The notes under the pieces were generated by a model that worked only from the letters and a program-made list of their open reading frames with translations, had not been told where the DNA came from and did no database searches. A DNA stretch of 64,000 nucleotides from an uncultured Psychroserpens sp. (lineage in GTDB: Bacteria > Bacteroidota > Bacteroidia > Flavobacteriales > Flavobacteriaceae). The stretch covers positions 124,001 through 188,000 of the forward strand of contig NZ_CANMVN010000001.1 of NCBI RefSeq assembly GCF_947501425.1, in the 5' to 3' direction. This document shows, piece after piece, positions 26,599 through 36,744 of the stretch (position 1 is the stretch's first letter; each line of letters begins with the position of its first letter). A program made the translations under genes and the position numbers.

Positions 26599-27939
26599 TT
26601 ATAAACTTCGTCTGATTACTATTTTCAGCGGATTATCCTTATTTATAAATAGGGATGTGGCATCGGTTTTAAATTCACCGCCACTTTCAGGTTTAAATGT
26701 TAGATTTTCAAATATTAAAATAGGAAACTGTAAGCCAACAGACCAGTCTTCACTTATCCTGACATTGGCTCCACCATAGGCGCAAAATACAGTTCCGTTA
26801 AAATCATCTTTGAATCCATTAAAATCATTATTACCAAAAGCATAGTTAGCCATAAGACCTGCTACAAATTGAGTTTCGCCACTTGGTACTGCAGAAAAGT
26901 TATATTGAAATTTTCCACCAGCAACAGTTCTGCTAGAGCTAAAATCATTAAAACTTGTATTAGAATGCGTGACTTTGCCACCAACATACCAACCCTTATA
27001 TTCATCAGTATTTATCTGATATAAATATTCGGCAGTAATACACCATGTGGTTTCATCAAAATCCTGACTAAAACCAACGCCAGCACCAAATCCTATAGTT
27101 TGGTTCTGCATAAGGTCTTGAATGCTTTCATCATCATTTAGAGCTGTTTTTGTCGGCTCCTCTTCTTTTTCTTCTTTTTCCTGGCAACATTGATACCTAA
27201 GCACTTTAAGCGTTGGGTTTTTTGCTTTACCGAATGTTTTATTTTTAGCTGTAAAAAAGCCGCTGACTTCTGCTGTGTATTCAAATTTCAAAAGATCCAC
27301 ATCGTATTTTCTGTCCGAGAAGGCACAGTTACAATCAATATCTATTGTAGTCTTTATTTCCCAGGTGACTTGACCTAGATTTTTCTTTTTAAGTTTTAAT
27401 CGATACGCAGTATAATCACTGCATCCACCAATTTCCAAACGGTCGGCATCATGAAATGTTAACATACCTCCATCGTGAATCACTTTTAATAAGCCGTAAG
27501 TTAGCCTTAGGTTTTGGGCCTTATCCTTTGGCAGCTCTTTAACTGTAAGATTATTTGTGGTAATATCTTTTGTAAATTCCTCATAAGATTTTGAGCTGTC
27601 AAATGTTTCAAATAGTTTATCAAAAATAGTAGCATAGTTACCTTTATCGACAAGGGTTGTTAAGGTATTAACGTTGTCAATTGTTTCTTGAACATAATTA
27701 AACGTATAGCCGAAGGTATGTTTACCAAATACGAGCTGATAATCTTTTACAATTTGTTCAACATTGCATTTAAGGTTTTTAGTGTCAAATTTTGCAGTAG
27801 TGTGCATGGTATTGAAAGCTTCATAAAGTTCATCGGAAGCCTTAAATATATCAGCCCTTTCATTGTCTTGAGCTTGTAATTGCAATACACTTGTAGAAAC
27901 AATAGCAAGAAAGAGTTGTAATAGTATTTTTGTTTTCAT
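26599..27939 (-). CDS. Outer-membrane beta-barrel protein, paralogue 1
   Basis: 446 residues with a signal peptide ending LQLQAQD. The first ~250 residues are a helical and Cys-containing soluble region (CNVEQIV, DIDCNCAF, YQCCQEKEEKEEE). The last ~165 residues are a predicted barrel starting GFGAGVGFSQDFDETTWCIT. That segment, G-x-G-x-G...D..ET.WC..A.Y, recurs in the next two genes. Function unknown; the C-terminal strand pattern suggests insertion in the outer membrane. Confidence 0.65.
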   Translation of the reverse strand: MKTKILLQLFLAIVSTSVLQLQAQDNERADIFKASDELYEAFNTMHTTAKFDTKNLKCNVEQIVKDYQLVFGKHTFGYTFNYVQETIDNVNTLTTLVDKGNYATIFDKLFETFDSSKSYEEFTKDITTNNLTVKELPKDKAQNLRLTYGLLKVIHDGGMLTFHDADRLEIGGCSDYTAYRLKLKKKNLGQVTWEIKTTIDIDCNCAFSDRKYDVDLLKFEYTAEVSGFFTAKNKTFGKAKNPTLKVLRYQCCQEKEEKEEEPTKTALNDDESIQDLMQNQTIGFGAGVGFSQDFDETTWCITAEYLYQINTDEYKGWYVGGKVTHSNTSFNDFSSSRTVAGGKFQYNFSAVPSGETQFVAGLMANYAFGNNDFNGFKDDFNGTVFCAYGGANVRISEDWSVGLQFPILIFENLTFKPESGGEFKTDATSLFINKDNPLKIVIRRSL

Positions 27940-27993
27940 AATAGCTTGTTTTTGTGAGTTGAGATAGTATTGTTATCATTTTTTTGGAATAAA

Positions 27994-28021
27994 CCCTTAC
28001 TCTAACCAGTTAAAGTAAGGG
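27994..28021 (-). terminator. Terminator after paralogue 2
   Basis: CCCTTAC pairs with GTAAGGG around a 14-nt loop, with a T-rich stretch on the minus-strand 3' side. It separates the two upstream barrel genes from paralogue 1. Confidence 0.55.
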
Positions 28022-28086
28022 CTCTCCACAAATTATGATTATCTATTAATTAACCATAAGACGTTATTTTCTTTTTGCTTCAGGCA

Positions 28087-28809
28087 TTAATCCAGATTAA
28101 TTCTTCCATATGCCATGACCAGATTGTCTTTATTGAGACCTACCCAAGTGCGATCTTGTTCAAATTCAAACCCGTTTGCCTCAAACTTTTGTTGTGCCCA
28201 AGAAAATACGGGTGCTGTGATACCTACAGCAAATCGATCAGTGACCTGATAATTAGCACCTATTTTGAATGAAGCCGCTAACTCAGTATAATCCTCATCG
28301 ACATTAAAATTTTCGAACGTTCCAAACCCATAACTTACATCCAGACCATAGGTGAGATCAAGTTGGCCTAATTTGTCGATACGATCAAACAAGGTGTACC
28401 CAGCACCAACACGAGTAATACTAGATTCTATATTGTCAGAATTTCGCCAGTGTTGCGTTGCAAACCCTCTTAAGTAGCTTGCTCTATTGTAATTGTCTTC
28501 AGAAATTCTGTAATTATATCCAGCACCAATACAATAGGATGTTTCGTTGTCGTCTTCGGTAGAATCCAGTCCTAAGCCACCTGAGAATTCTAGGAAGTTT
28601 TGCGGATAAAAATTCTGATTGTTTTTTCTGAAATCTTCAAGTACCATATCTTCGATTTTCTCAAAATCTGGTGTTCCATCCTCTTTTACTGGTATGGGTT
28701 TTGATCCTAGTTCTGCATCAAAAAATGCAGCACATCCAAAGTTTGTAACCATTAGCATCAAAAATGCTACAGCACATAGTGTTTTTGATAATACTTTAAT
28801 TGCTTTCAT
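28087..28809 (-). CDS. Outer-membrane beta-barrel protein, paralogue 2
   Basis: 240 residues with a lipobox-like signal (TNFGCAAFF), so it may be a lipoprotein or simply secreted. A barrel of ~170 residues starts FSGGLGLDSTEDDNETSYC, the same motif as in the two neighbours. It starts 25 nt after the stop of paralogue 3 and is probably in one transcript with it. Confidence 0.65.
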   Translation of the reverse strand: MKAIKVLSKTLCAVAFLMLMVTNFGCAAFFDAELGSKPIPVKEDGTPDFEKIEDMVLEDFRKNNQNFYPQNFLEFSGGLGLDSTEDDNETSYCIGAGYNYRISEDNYNRASYLRGFATQHWRNSDNIESSITRVGAGYTLFDRIDKLGQLDLTYGLDVSYGFGTFENFNVDEDYTELAASFKIGANYQVTDRFAVGITAPVFSWAQQKFEANGFEFEQDRTWVGLNKDNLVMAYGRINLD

Positions 28810-28834
28810 AATATGTGGTTTTAATAGTTATTGA

Positions 28835-29596
28835 TTAACGTCTCGAATTGGGGAGCGTAAAGACCAGAGAAAGTAAAAGCAGGTTGTTTTTATTAATAAG
28901 CCCAAAGGTTTGATTGTCTTTAAATTCACTACCTCCAGATGTTGTAGTTTGCTCTTGATAAGTCAGTATATTCGTTTGAACCATCAACGACCACTGAGGA
29001 GACAATAGAATATGTAAACCAACTAAAACGCCTAATGATAATCTGGTGATATCGGTTTTAAAGCCATCTTCAAATTTGTTAGTCCCAAAGCCGTACTTTG
29101 CAAATATTCCATATTGAGCACGTACTTGTTGGTAGCGCTTTGATAGCACAGAGAACATCAAAGCCTTTAATGTAATGTCAAGTAAACCAACAGTTAGAAA
29201 CTCTGCATTTGTATAGTTATAGCCTACACCCAATGATCCGTAAAGAGCAGAATTGTTAAGCATAGCGAGCCTTAGATAGTATGCAGCATGCAAACACCAA
29301 AGCGTTTCGGCATCGGTAAATCCAAAGCCAGCTCCAAAAGCAATCATATTCATTACATAAGCAACAGCTTCCTCTTGAGCTTCATACTCGGTAATACTTT
29401 TGGGCGAATTCGCAAAGTCATACAGGATCTCTTCATCAAGACTAATTTCGTAAGTTCTTATATCAATAAGTTCCGAAGGAATAGTAAATGAATTAAAATT
29501 AGCGGTATCATTCTCAAATAATTGCTGAGCGCTTACTGTTGTGTTGCCAATAAAAAGCAGTACCAGCACAATGGATAATAGATGTCTAGTTTTCAT
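28835..29596 (-). CDS. Outer-membrane beta-barrel protein, paralogue 3
   Basis: 253 residues with a signal peptide (LLFIGNTTVSAQQ). The barrel part begins FGAGFGFTDAETLWCLHAA, matching its two downstream neighbours. It is the first gene after a predicted LytTR-type site (29629-29695) and next to the LytTR regulator gene, so it is the likely direct target of that regulator. Confidence 0.65.
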   Translation of the reverse strand: MKTRHLLSIVLVLLFIGNTTVSAQQLFENDTANFNSFTIPSELIDIRTYEISLDEEILYDFANSPKSITEYEAQEEAVAYVMNMIAFGAGFGFTDAETLWCLHAAYYLRLAMLNNSALYGSLGVGYNYTNAEFLTVGLLDITLKALMFSVLSKRYQQVRAQYGIFAKYGFGTNKFEDGFKTDITRLSLGVLVGLHILLSPQWSLMVQTNILTYQEQTTTSGGSEFKDNQTFGLINKNNLLLLSLVFTLPNSRR

Positions 29597-29628
29597 AATA
29601 TGTGAATTTTGGTTGTTCAGTGATACTA

Positions 29629-29695
29629 TGAAGCTAGTAATGAAATTGTTTGAAACGAGTTGAGTTTAGAATTTATATGCCTTTATTGAGAATTT
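29629..29695 (-). promoter_or_regulatory. Direct-repeat regulator site and promoter for the barrel-protein operon
   Basis: On the minus strand two AAATTCT units (29689-29695 and 29668-29674) repeat with a 21-bp period. Exactly 31 nt after the second comes TAGCTTCA, a weak TAnnTTTG -7 box (29629-29636). The layout copies that at 45491-45561 (AATTCT repeats, 21-bp period, 32 nt to TATCTTTG). A 21-bp period is typical of LytTR-domain regulators, and a LytTR gene is adjacent. Confidence 0.5.
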
Positions 29696-29713
29696 AGCAC
29701 ATACAAATGAGTA

Positions 29714-30466
29714 TTAGGTAATTTGACTTAAATAATGAATTAACGCCGAATATTTATTATTAGAAACAGGCAATTGCCGGCCATCAGTTAATTCTAAAAC
29801 AGAGTCTTTTTTATGAAACGTTTTAGCAAAGTCTAGATTAACCAGATAGGATTGATGTGTTCTAAAAAACGAGTAAGAACGTAATTGTTCATCATAAAAC
29901 TTTAGTGGTTTAGATATTACAATTTTTCGACCATCGTCAATATATAATTCTGAATAATTATTATCAGATTTGATGTAGATAATGGCATCTATTGATACAA
30001 TATGAACCGCTTCGACATTTTTTAAAACCAGTTTTTTCTTATTCTGATTTGGGTTGAAATTATGAAAGAACGTTTGAATTTGAGTATTGTAAGCATCTTG
30101 ATCAATGATAGACATTGCTGAGGTTACTGCTGAAATAAGCGCATCATCAGCAAAAGGTTTTTCTAAAAAATCAAGTGCACTAAACTTAAAAGCTTCTACA
30201 GCATATTTACTATAGGATGTGATAAAAATAATTTTAAAAGAGATGTTTTCAAACTGTTTGAATAAGCTGAAGGCAGTATCATTTTTAAGATTTATATCAG
30301 AAATAACAAGATCTGGTTGTTCCTTTTCAATTATTGATTTGGCATCTATGATATTATCAACAGGATCTAGTATGTGTAGGGTTTCAAAATGATTGGCAAT
30401 AATATGCTTTACATCATTAGCTGTGTTGATGTCGTCTTCTATTATCAAGCAACGATGCGTTATCAT
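29714..30466 (-). CDS. LytTR-family response regulator
   Basis: 250 residues. Receiver domain with Asp57 in VISDINLKN, acidic pocket EDD near residue 10, and Lys in FLEKPF. Residues ~150-250 are a LytTR DNA-binding domain (DAIIYIKSDNNYSELYI, FFRTHQSYLVNLDF). It starts 1 nt after the histidine kinase gene on the same strand. Its probable targets are the three barrel-protein genes beside it, which share a repeat site. Confidence 0.9.
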   Translation of the reverse strand: MITHRCLIIEDDINTANDVKHIIANHFETLHILDPVDNIIDAKSIIEKEQPDLVISDINLKNDTAFSLFKQFENISFKIIFITSYSKYAVEAFKFSALDFLEKPFADDALISAVTSAMSIIDQDAYNTQIQTFFHNFNPNQNKKKLVLKNVEAVHIVSIDAIIYIKSDNNYSELYIDDGRKIVISKPLKFYDEQLRSYSFFRTHQSYLVNLDFAKTFHKKDSVLELTDGRQLPVSNNKYSALIHYLSQIT

Positions 30467-30467
30467 A

Positions 30468-32312
30468 TTACATATATTTAACAGGAAAACTTAGTACTAC
30501 TTTTGTGCCATGTTCCATATTGTCGTGAGTATTAGAGACGATTTCTAATTCAATTGGATATCGCTCCATTTTTAAAAGGTTATCCATGCGCTGTTTTGTA
30601 ATAGAAGTACCCATTGATTTATGCAGGCTATTGGCATTAGTTTTTACCTCAGATATACCCTTTCCATTATCAACAATCTCCACAACTATAGTTTGGCCCT
30701 CTAGTTTGTATTTAACTTCTATTAAACCCTCTTCTAAATTAGCTACACCATGAATTATAGCGTTCTCTACAAAAGGTTGAGTAAACATTGGCGGAACACA
30801 CATATGCTCCATGTCTAAACTATCGTCCACATGAATAATATAATCAAATGAATTATTATTGACCAGTTGCTGTAGCTCTAGAAAATCTTTGATCGTATCA
30901 TGGTCTTCCTGAATAGAAATAAATTTTTCTACGGAATTTTCTAAGATATTACGCATAAGACCACTAAAACTACTAATGTATTTGGTAGATTTTTTAACAT
31001 CATTCTTTTTGATAAAATATTGAATTCCATTTAATGCGTTAAATAAGAAGTGTGGATTTAACTGCATTTGAAGTAGTTTTTGTGTCAGTTCTGAAAACTG
31101 TAAGTTTTGTTTCGTTTTATGATTTTTATAAGCAAAGAATAATGATAGCAACAATAAAACGAGACCTATGCCAGAGGCGATTAGTATATTTTTTTGATTA
31201 CTAAGTTGCGCTTGTTTAAGCTCGTTATCTGCTTCTAATATTTCAATTTCTTGCGCTTGCTTATCGGTTTCAAATTGTGCCGTAATTTCAGCAATGCGCT
31301 CATTTTCCTGAAACACAGCAATTGAATCTTTAATACCATTGAGACGATCTGTGTAGTCTAAGGCTGATTTAAAATCTCCTTTGTTTTTGTGACCTAAGAT
31401 CACCATTTCATACATGAGTTGTTTTAGAGATCGCTTTTCAGAAAGTGAAATGGCTGTCTCCAGATTTTTTATGCCCTCCTCATTTCGATTAAGTCGTACT
31501 TGTGATTTTCCTAAAATGAAATAGGAGAAATCTAAATTCTGAAGATATCCAATATTATTTTTAATCTTAATGGCCTTTTTGGCGCTTCTAATAGCATCTT
31601 CGTATTGTCTGTTTTCAATATAGTTTTTACTTAGATCATGATATATTACTGCAGCCAAGCGAGATTCTTCAGGGTTTTTGATTGATTTTAGTGCTTCTAA
31701 GCTAATACGTTGCTTCGTTTCAAAATCGGTTGGAGATTCTAACTCAATAGTTTCATGAAGATTATTCGCTACTTTATTTTTACTAAGTTTAGAATGATAA
31801 AGGGATTTATCATAAAAATAGTCGGCAAGCTCAAGCATGCCTTCATTCTCGTAAATCACACCTGCGTTAAGATAATTCCTAGCCAAAAAAGAATGATTGT
31901 TGGTTTCAGTAAATACGTCTATGGCGTTGAGGTAATTGACCAGTGCGAGATCGCGCTCTTCCCTTAATGCATAGAGTGCACCAAGGTTGTTGTAGGTTAT
32001 ACCTAAATCTTTTTTTGTTATAAGGTGTTTATGATTCAGATTGTACTGAAGTAAAACCAATGCCTCATCATATTTTTTTAAACTTAGCATATATGTGGTT
32101 TTATACGTAATGGCTTCGGCAATTTTTGAAGTATCTTTTAGAGAAATCGCCTTTATGTGTGCTATGTTCGAATAATAATAGGCACTATCTTGATTGGTTT
32201 TATAAAATGCTTGAGCTTTACTTAAGAGAGAATCAATACCAAGGTCACCAGAGACTTGTGAATAGCCTATAGTAAAGAAGAGTAGAAAAATAGAGCCCCA
32301 AATATTTTTCAT
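30468..32312 (-). CDS. TPR-containing LytS/YehU-type sensor histidine kinase
   Basis: 614 residues with a signal peptide (IFLLFFTIGYSQ), TPR repeats across residues ~20-330 in the periplasm, a coiled coil, one membrane helix at ~375-395 (NILIASGIGLVLLLLSLFFA), and a His_kinase core: LQMNPHFLFNALNGIQYFI (phospho-His) and PMFTQPFVENAIIHG (N box), VDNGKGI (G box). It forms the two-component pair with the downstream LytTR regulator. The TPR sensor implies protein-protein signal sensing. Confidence 0.88.
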   Translation of the reverse strand: MKNIWGSIFLLFFTIGYSQVSGDLGIDSLLSKAQAFYKTNQDSAYYYSNIAHIKAISLKDTSKIAEAITYKTTYMLSLKKYDEALVLLQYNLNHKHLITKKDLGITYNNLGALYALREERDLALVNYLNAIDVFTETNNHSFLARNYLNAGVIYENEGMLELADYFYDKSLYHSKLSKNKVANNLHETIELESPTDFETKQRISLEALKSIKNPEESRLAAVIYHDLSKNYIENRQYEDAIRSAKKAIKIKNNIGYLQNLDFSYFILGKSQVRLNRNEEGIKNLETAISLSEKRSLKQLMYEMVILGHKNKGDFKSALDYTDRLNGIKDSIAVFQENERIAEITAQFETDKQAQEIEILEADNELKQAQLSNQKNILIASGIGLVLLLLSLFFAYKNHKTKQNLQFSELTQKLLQMQLNPHFLFNALNGIQYFIKKNDVKKSTKYISSFSGLMRNILENSVEKFISIQEDHDTIKDFLELQQLVNNNSFDYIIHVDDSLDMEHMCVPPMFTQPFVENAIIHGVANLEEGLIEVKYKLEGQTIVVEIVDNGKGISEVKTNANSLHKSMGTSITKQRMDNLLKMERYPIELEIVSNTHDNMEHGTKVVLSFPVKYM

Positions 32313-32324
32313 ACTTAAATGTAC

Positions 32325-32353
32325 AAAAAAACCGAAGCATTACACTTCGGTTT
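32325..32353 (-). terminator. Terminator of lepA
   Basis: AAACCGAAG pairs with CTTCGGTTT; read on the minus strand it is followed by a T tract. It separates lepA from the two-component operon. Confidence 0.85.
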
Positions 32354-32377
32354 AGACTTTAAAAACGACTTGTAAGA

Positions 32378-34174
32378 TTAATCGTTCAGTTTTAAAACGG
32401 CCATAAATGCTTGTTGTGGAATTTCTACATTACCCACTTGTCGCATACGTTTTTTACCTTTTTTCTGCTTTTCCAGAAGTTTACGCTTACGCGAAATATC
32501 TCCACCATAACATTTAGCAGTAACATCTTTTCGTAAAGCTTTTATAGTTTCTCTGGCAATGATTTTGGCTCCAATAGCAGCCTGAACAGGAATATCAAAC
32601 TGTTGTCTTGGGATAAGTTCTTTAAGTTTCTCTGTGATTTTCTTACCAATATTATAAGCATTGTCAGCATGGATCAATGCCGATAGCGCATCAACAGTTT
32701 GACCATTCAATAAGATGTCCACTCTAACAAGTTTTGAGGCTCTTAGTCCAATAGGAGAGTAATCGAAAGACGCATAGCCTTTTGATACTGTTTTTAACCT
32801 ATCGTAGAAATCGAAGACGATTTCAGCAAGTGGCATATCAAAATTCAACTCAACACGCTCTGTTGTTAAATACGTTTGATTGGTTATAATCCCTCGTTTT
32901 TCAATACATAAGGACATCACATTACCTACAAAATCTGACTTGGTAATTATGGTTGCTTTTATAAAAGGTTCTTCAACCCGATTTAAAGTTGATGGTTCTG
33001 GTAAATCAGATGGGTTATTGACAATGATAATCTCATCAGGATTTTTATTGGTAAACGCATGATAGGATACGTTAGGAACTGTGGTGATAACTGTCATATC
33101 AAACTCACGTTCTAAGCGTTCCTGTATGATTTCCATGTGTAGCATTCCTAAGAATCCACAACGAAAACCAAATCCTAAAGCCGCTGAACTTTCTGGAGTA
33201 AACACTAAAGACGCATCATTAAGCTGAAGTTTCTCCATAGAGGCACGAAGCTCTTCATAGTCTTCGGTATCCACAGGATAAATTCCTGCAAATACCATGG
33301 GTTTTACATCTTCAAAACCTTCAATGGCATTGGTGGTTGGGTTTTTAGCATCGGTAATGGTATCACCTACTTTTACCTCTTTAGCTTCTTTAATTCCAGT
33401 GATCACATAACCTACATCGCCTGCTTTAATTTCTTGTCTTGGAAATTGCTTCAGTTTTAATGTGCCAACTTCATCAGCACCATAGGTTTTTCCTGTTGCA
33501 ATAAACTTGATTTGCTGATTCTTTTTAATCGAGCCATTAATCACTCTAAAATACGTTTCAACACCTCTAAATGGGTTATATACCGAATCAAATATTAAGG
33601 CTTGAAGTGGTTCATCAACATTTCCGCTAGGTGCAGGAATACGTTTAATAATGGCTTCAAGAATGTTATCTACGCCATACCCAGTTTTTCCACTGGCATG
33701 AATGACCTCTTCAGGGTCGCAGCCTAAAAGGTCAACAATATCATCTGTCACTTCTTCCGGATTTGCACTAGGAAGATCTACTTTATTAAGTACAGGAATA
33801 ATTTCCAGATCATTTTCTAAGGCAAGATATAGATTAGAAATCGTTTGTGCTTGTATACTTTGAGCCGCATCAACAATGAGTAGAGCGCCTTCACAAGCAG
33901 CAATAGAACGAGATACTTCATATGAAAAATCTACGTGACCAGGAGTGTCAATAAGATTAAGCACATATTCCTGACCTTCAAATGTGTATTCCATTTGAAT
34001 GGCATGCGACTTAATCGTGATGCCACGTTCGCGCTCTAAATCCATACTGTCTAAAAGCTGGTCTTGCTTTTCACGAGCTGTCACAGCACCTGTGTAATCC
34101 AATAAACGATCAGCAAGCGTGCTTTTTCCGTGATCAATATGTGCAATTATGCAAAAATTTCTAATATGCTTCAT
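32378..34174 (-). CDS. lepA: Elongation factor 4 (LepA)
   Basis: 598 residues, the usual length. G-domain motifs are AHIDHGKST (P-loop), DTPGH (G3) and NKVDLP (G4), followed by EF-G-like domains II-V and the LepA-specific C-terminal domain ([36 protein letters not shown]). It is a ribosomal translocation/back-translocation GTPase. Well conserved and intact. Confidence 0.97.
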   Translation of the reverse strand: MKHIRNFCIIAHIDHGKSTLADRLLDYTGAVTAREKQDQLLDSMDLERERGITIKSHAIQMEYTFEGQEYVLNLIDTPGHVDFSYEVSRSIAACEGALLIVDAAQSIQAQTISNLYLALENDLEIIPVLNKVDLPSANPEEVTDDIVDLLGCDPEEVIHASGKTGYGVDNILEAIIKRIPAPSGNVDEPLQALIFDSVYNPFRGVETYFRVINGSIKKNQQIKFIATGKTYGADEVGTLKLKQFPRQEIKAGDVGYVITGIKEAKEVKVGDTITDAKNPTTNAIEGFEDVKPMVFAGIYPVDTEDYEELRASMEKLQLNDASLVFTPESSAALGFGFRCGFLGMLHMEIIQERLEREFDMTVITTVPNVSYHAFTNKNPDEIIIVNNPSDLPEPSTLNRVEEPFIKATIITKSDFVGNVMSLCIEKRGIITNQTYLTTERVELNFDMPLAEIVFDFYDRLKTVSKGYASFDYSPIGLRASKLVRVDILLNGQTVDALSALIHADNAYNIGKKITEKLKELIPRQQFDIPVQAAIGAKIIARETIKALRKDVTAKCYGGDISRKRKLLEKQKKGKKRMRQVGNVEIPQQAFMAVLKLND

Positions 34175-34330
34175 AACATCCTAATTCATCTCAATAAAGA
34201 TTTGCAAATATAATTCATTTATTATGCATAAAATGACATAATTGTTTACAAAAAGGGTAATAAGTGTGGAAAAACCGTAAATAGTATTTAAAAACAAATG
34301 CTATATTGCGTTACAAAACCCTAATTAATT

Positions 34331-36742
34331 TTGAAATCCCTACTCCATATTGGTCTTTTTCTGGCATGTTCTATTTTGAGCTATGGGCAAAACCTGTCGG
34401 TGTCTGGTACCATATTAGATGAAAATAATAACCCAATTGAGTTTGCTAATGTGGTGTTGTATAATGCAGATGAAAGCGACATTTTAAGGGGATCTTCAAC
34501 AGATGATAAAGGCTATTTTAGTATCAGCAACCTCGAATCTCAAAGTTATATTTTAAAAGTAAGCTTTATAGGCTACAGTGAATACAAGCAAAAAATAGTA
34601 CTAACAGGTCATTTAGACTTAAAAACAATTCAACTCAGTGAATCTATTGAAAGTCTGGATGAGGTGAATATCACGGCAAAAAAGCCAACATTAGAGCGAC
34701 AAGCAGACCGATTAATTTTTAACGTAGAAAACACGGCTTTAGTTGAAGGCAATATGCTTCAGGTACTTAAAAGTACACCTGGCGTTTTAGTTATTGGTGA
34801 CGCAATTACAGTTAAAAACGCTACACCTACAGTCTATATCAATAATAGAAAAGTTCACCTTTCATCAGAAGATCTAAACCAGTTACTTGAGGGTTCTTCA
34901 GCAAATGCTATAAAGTCGGTTGAGGTGATTACCAACCCATCTGCGAGATATGATGCCGAAAGCGGCGTAGTTTTAAATATTGTGATGAGTAAAAACCTTG
35001 TAACGGGTTATAGAGGCAGCGTTTCAACAAACTATACCCAAGCTGTGTTTCCTAGATATAATGCAGGTACTAGTCATTTTTTTAAGAATGAAGATATTAG
35101 CTTAAATGTAAATTATAGCTTTACAAAAGATAAGATTAATCGCGATGGTGATGATACCGTTAACTATTTGGATAATACTAATAATCTGGATGAAAGTTGG
35201 CGATCATTTACCAATAGGAATACCTGGTCGGAAACCCATAATCTAAATTTTAATTTTGATTATTTTATCAATGATAACAACACGTTAAGCGTATCTTCTA
35301 ATACATTGTATTTACCATACTTCAAATACCGTATTTCGAATAATACGATAATTAGTGATACTAATGCAGCATTTTTATCTCGATTTACGGCTGATAATTT
35401 GTCAAGAGATAATAAATACAATTTAGGATTTGATCTTGATTTTAACCATAGCTTCGAAACAGGTCAATTGACGTTCAATACGCATTATACTACCTACAAT
35501 TACGAAAGAAATCAAGATGTTTTCAGCAACTTCTTCGACTCAAATAATAATTTCCAAAACAGTTCAGCATTTAACACAAATGCCAATCAGGATACACAAA
35601 TTTTATCAGCCAGAATTGATTATAGTTTACCGTTAAATGAAAATTCAAATTTTGAAACAGGAATAAAAGTGTCAAACATTAAAACGGAAAGCGATATCAC
35701 ACAGTTTGATGTTGATGTCAATACAGGCACAGAAACAATTGATATGCAAAACTCTGATGCTTTTGATTATGATGAACGTATCTATGCTGGATATGTAAAT
35801 TATGATCTAACTCATGAGAAGTATAATCTTAATTTAGGATTACGGGTAGAGCAAACAAATCTTGAAGGGCAGTCACCTTTAAGCGATATTACCAATTCTC
35901 AAGACTACTTAGAATTATTTCCAAACCTTAGTTTTCAATATAACATCTCAGATCGTTATAATGTTTTTGCGAATTATAAACGTACTATAGCACGACCAGG
36001 TTATTCTGATTTAAATCCTTTTCGGTTTTTCTTGAATGAGAATTATGTGGTTACAGGTAACCCAAATTTGGTTCCTACCTTTGTTGATTATTATGATATT
36101 GGAACATCACTTTTTGAAGGTTTAATTACGCTAAGAGCTTACTATCAAAATTTTGATGGTGCTATTTCTGAAATTCCCAGACAAAATAATGACACCAACA
36201 TTATTGAATATACGTCTGTGAATTTTGATAAAACCATTGAATATGGGTTCGACTTTGAATTAAGTTATGATTTGACCGATAAATGGAGCACATATTTTGT
36301 AACCTCTTTCTACAATAGAGAAGAGGAAACAGACCTAGGAAACGGATTTGTTAATCAAACACAATGGTCTAACTATTCCAATCTTACAAACTCAATTTCG
36401 TTTCTCGAAGACAATAGCTTAAGTGTCTATTTTGATCTTATTTGGTTAGGAAAAAACCTTCAGGCATTTCAAAATGTTGAGGACCGATTGTTCAGTCAAT
36501 TAGCTATTTCCAAGAGTGTTTTTAATAATAAAGGAACCATCTCATTATCTGTTAGTGACTTATTTAATATGCATAATTTCGATGTTGTTACTCAGTACCA
36601 AAATCAATTTAACACGCAATTCATTGATGTAGATGATCGCTATGTGAGACTAGGATTCCGTTATAAGTTTGGAAATACAAGACTTGCAACTAATGAACGC
36701 ACAAAAGACGTTAAAGAAAGAGATCGTTTAGAGAAAGACTGA
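34331..36742 (+). CDS. TonB-dependent-receptor-like outer-membrane protein
   Basis: 803 residues starting at TTG. Signal peptide LACSILSYGQN; residues ~24-105 are a carboxypeptidase-regulatory-like beta domain (VSGTILDENNNPIEFANVVL), ~110-215 a plug-like domain (MLQVLKSTPGVLVIGDAI, ITNPSARYDAESGVVLNIV), and the remainder a 22-strand-type barrel ending in LGFRYKFGN. It belongs to the outer-membrane beta-barrel family PF14905-like rather than a SusC pair, as no SusD follows. Ligand unknown. Confidence 0.85.
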   Translation: MKSLLHIGLFLACSILSYGQNLSVSGTILDENNNPIEFANVVLYNADESDILRGSSTDDKGYFSISNLESQSYILKVSFIGYSEYKQKIVLTGHLDLKTIQLSESIESLDEVNITAKKPTLERQADRLIFNVENTALVEGNMLQVLKSTPGVLVIGDAITVKNATPTVYINNRKVHLSSEDLNQLLEGSSANAIKSVEVITNPSARYDAESGVVLNIVMSKNLVTGYRGSVSTNYTQAVFPRYNAGTSHFFKNEDISLNVNYSFTKDKINRDGDDTVNYLDNTNNLDESWRSFTNRNTWSETHNLNFNFDYFINDNNTLSVSSNTLYLPYFKYRISNNTIISDTNAAFLSRFTADNLSRDNKYNLGFDLDFNHSFETGQLTFNTHYTTYNYERNQDVFSNFFDSNNNFQNSSAFNTNANQDTQILSARIDYSLPLNENSNFETGIKVSNIKTESDITQFDVDVNTGTETIDMQNSDAFDYDERIYAGYVNYDLTHEKYNLNLGLRVEQTNLEGQSPLSDITNSQDYLELFPNLSFQYNISDRYNVFANYKRTIARPGYSDLNPFRFFLNENYVVTGNPNLVPTFVDYYDIGTSLFEGLITLRAYYQNFDGAISEIPRQNNDTNIIEYTSVNFDKTIEYGFDFELSYDLTDKWSTYFVTSFYNREEETDLGNGFVNQTQWSNYSNLTNSISFLEDNSLSVYFDLIWLGKNLQAFQNVEDRLFSQLAISKSVFNNKGTISLSVSDLFNMHNFDVVTQYQNQFNTQFIDVDDRYVRLGFRYKFGNTRLATNERTKDVKERDRLEKD

Positions 36743-36744
36743 AA

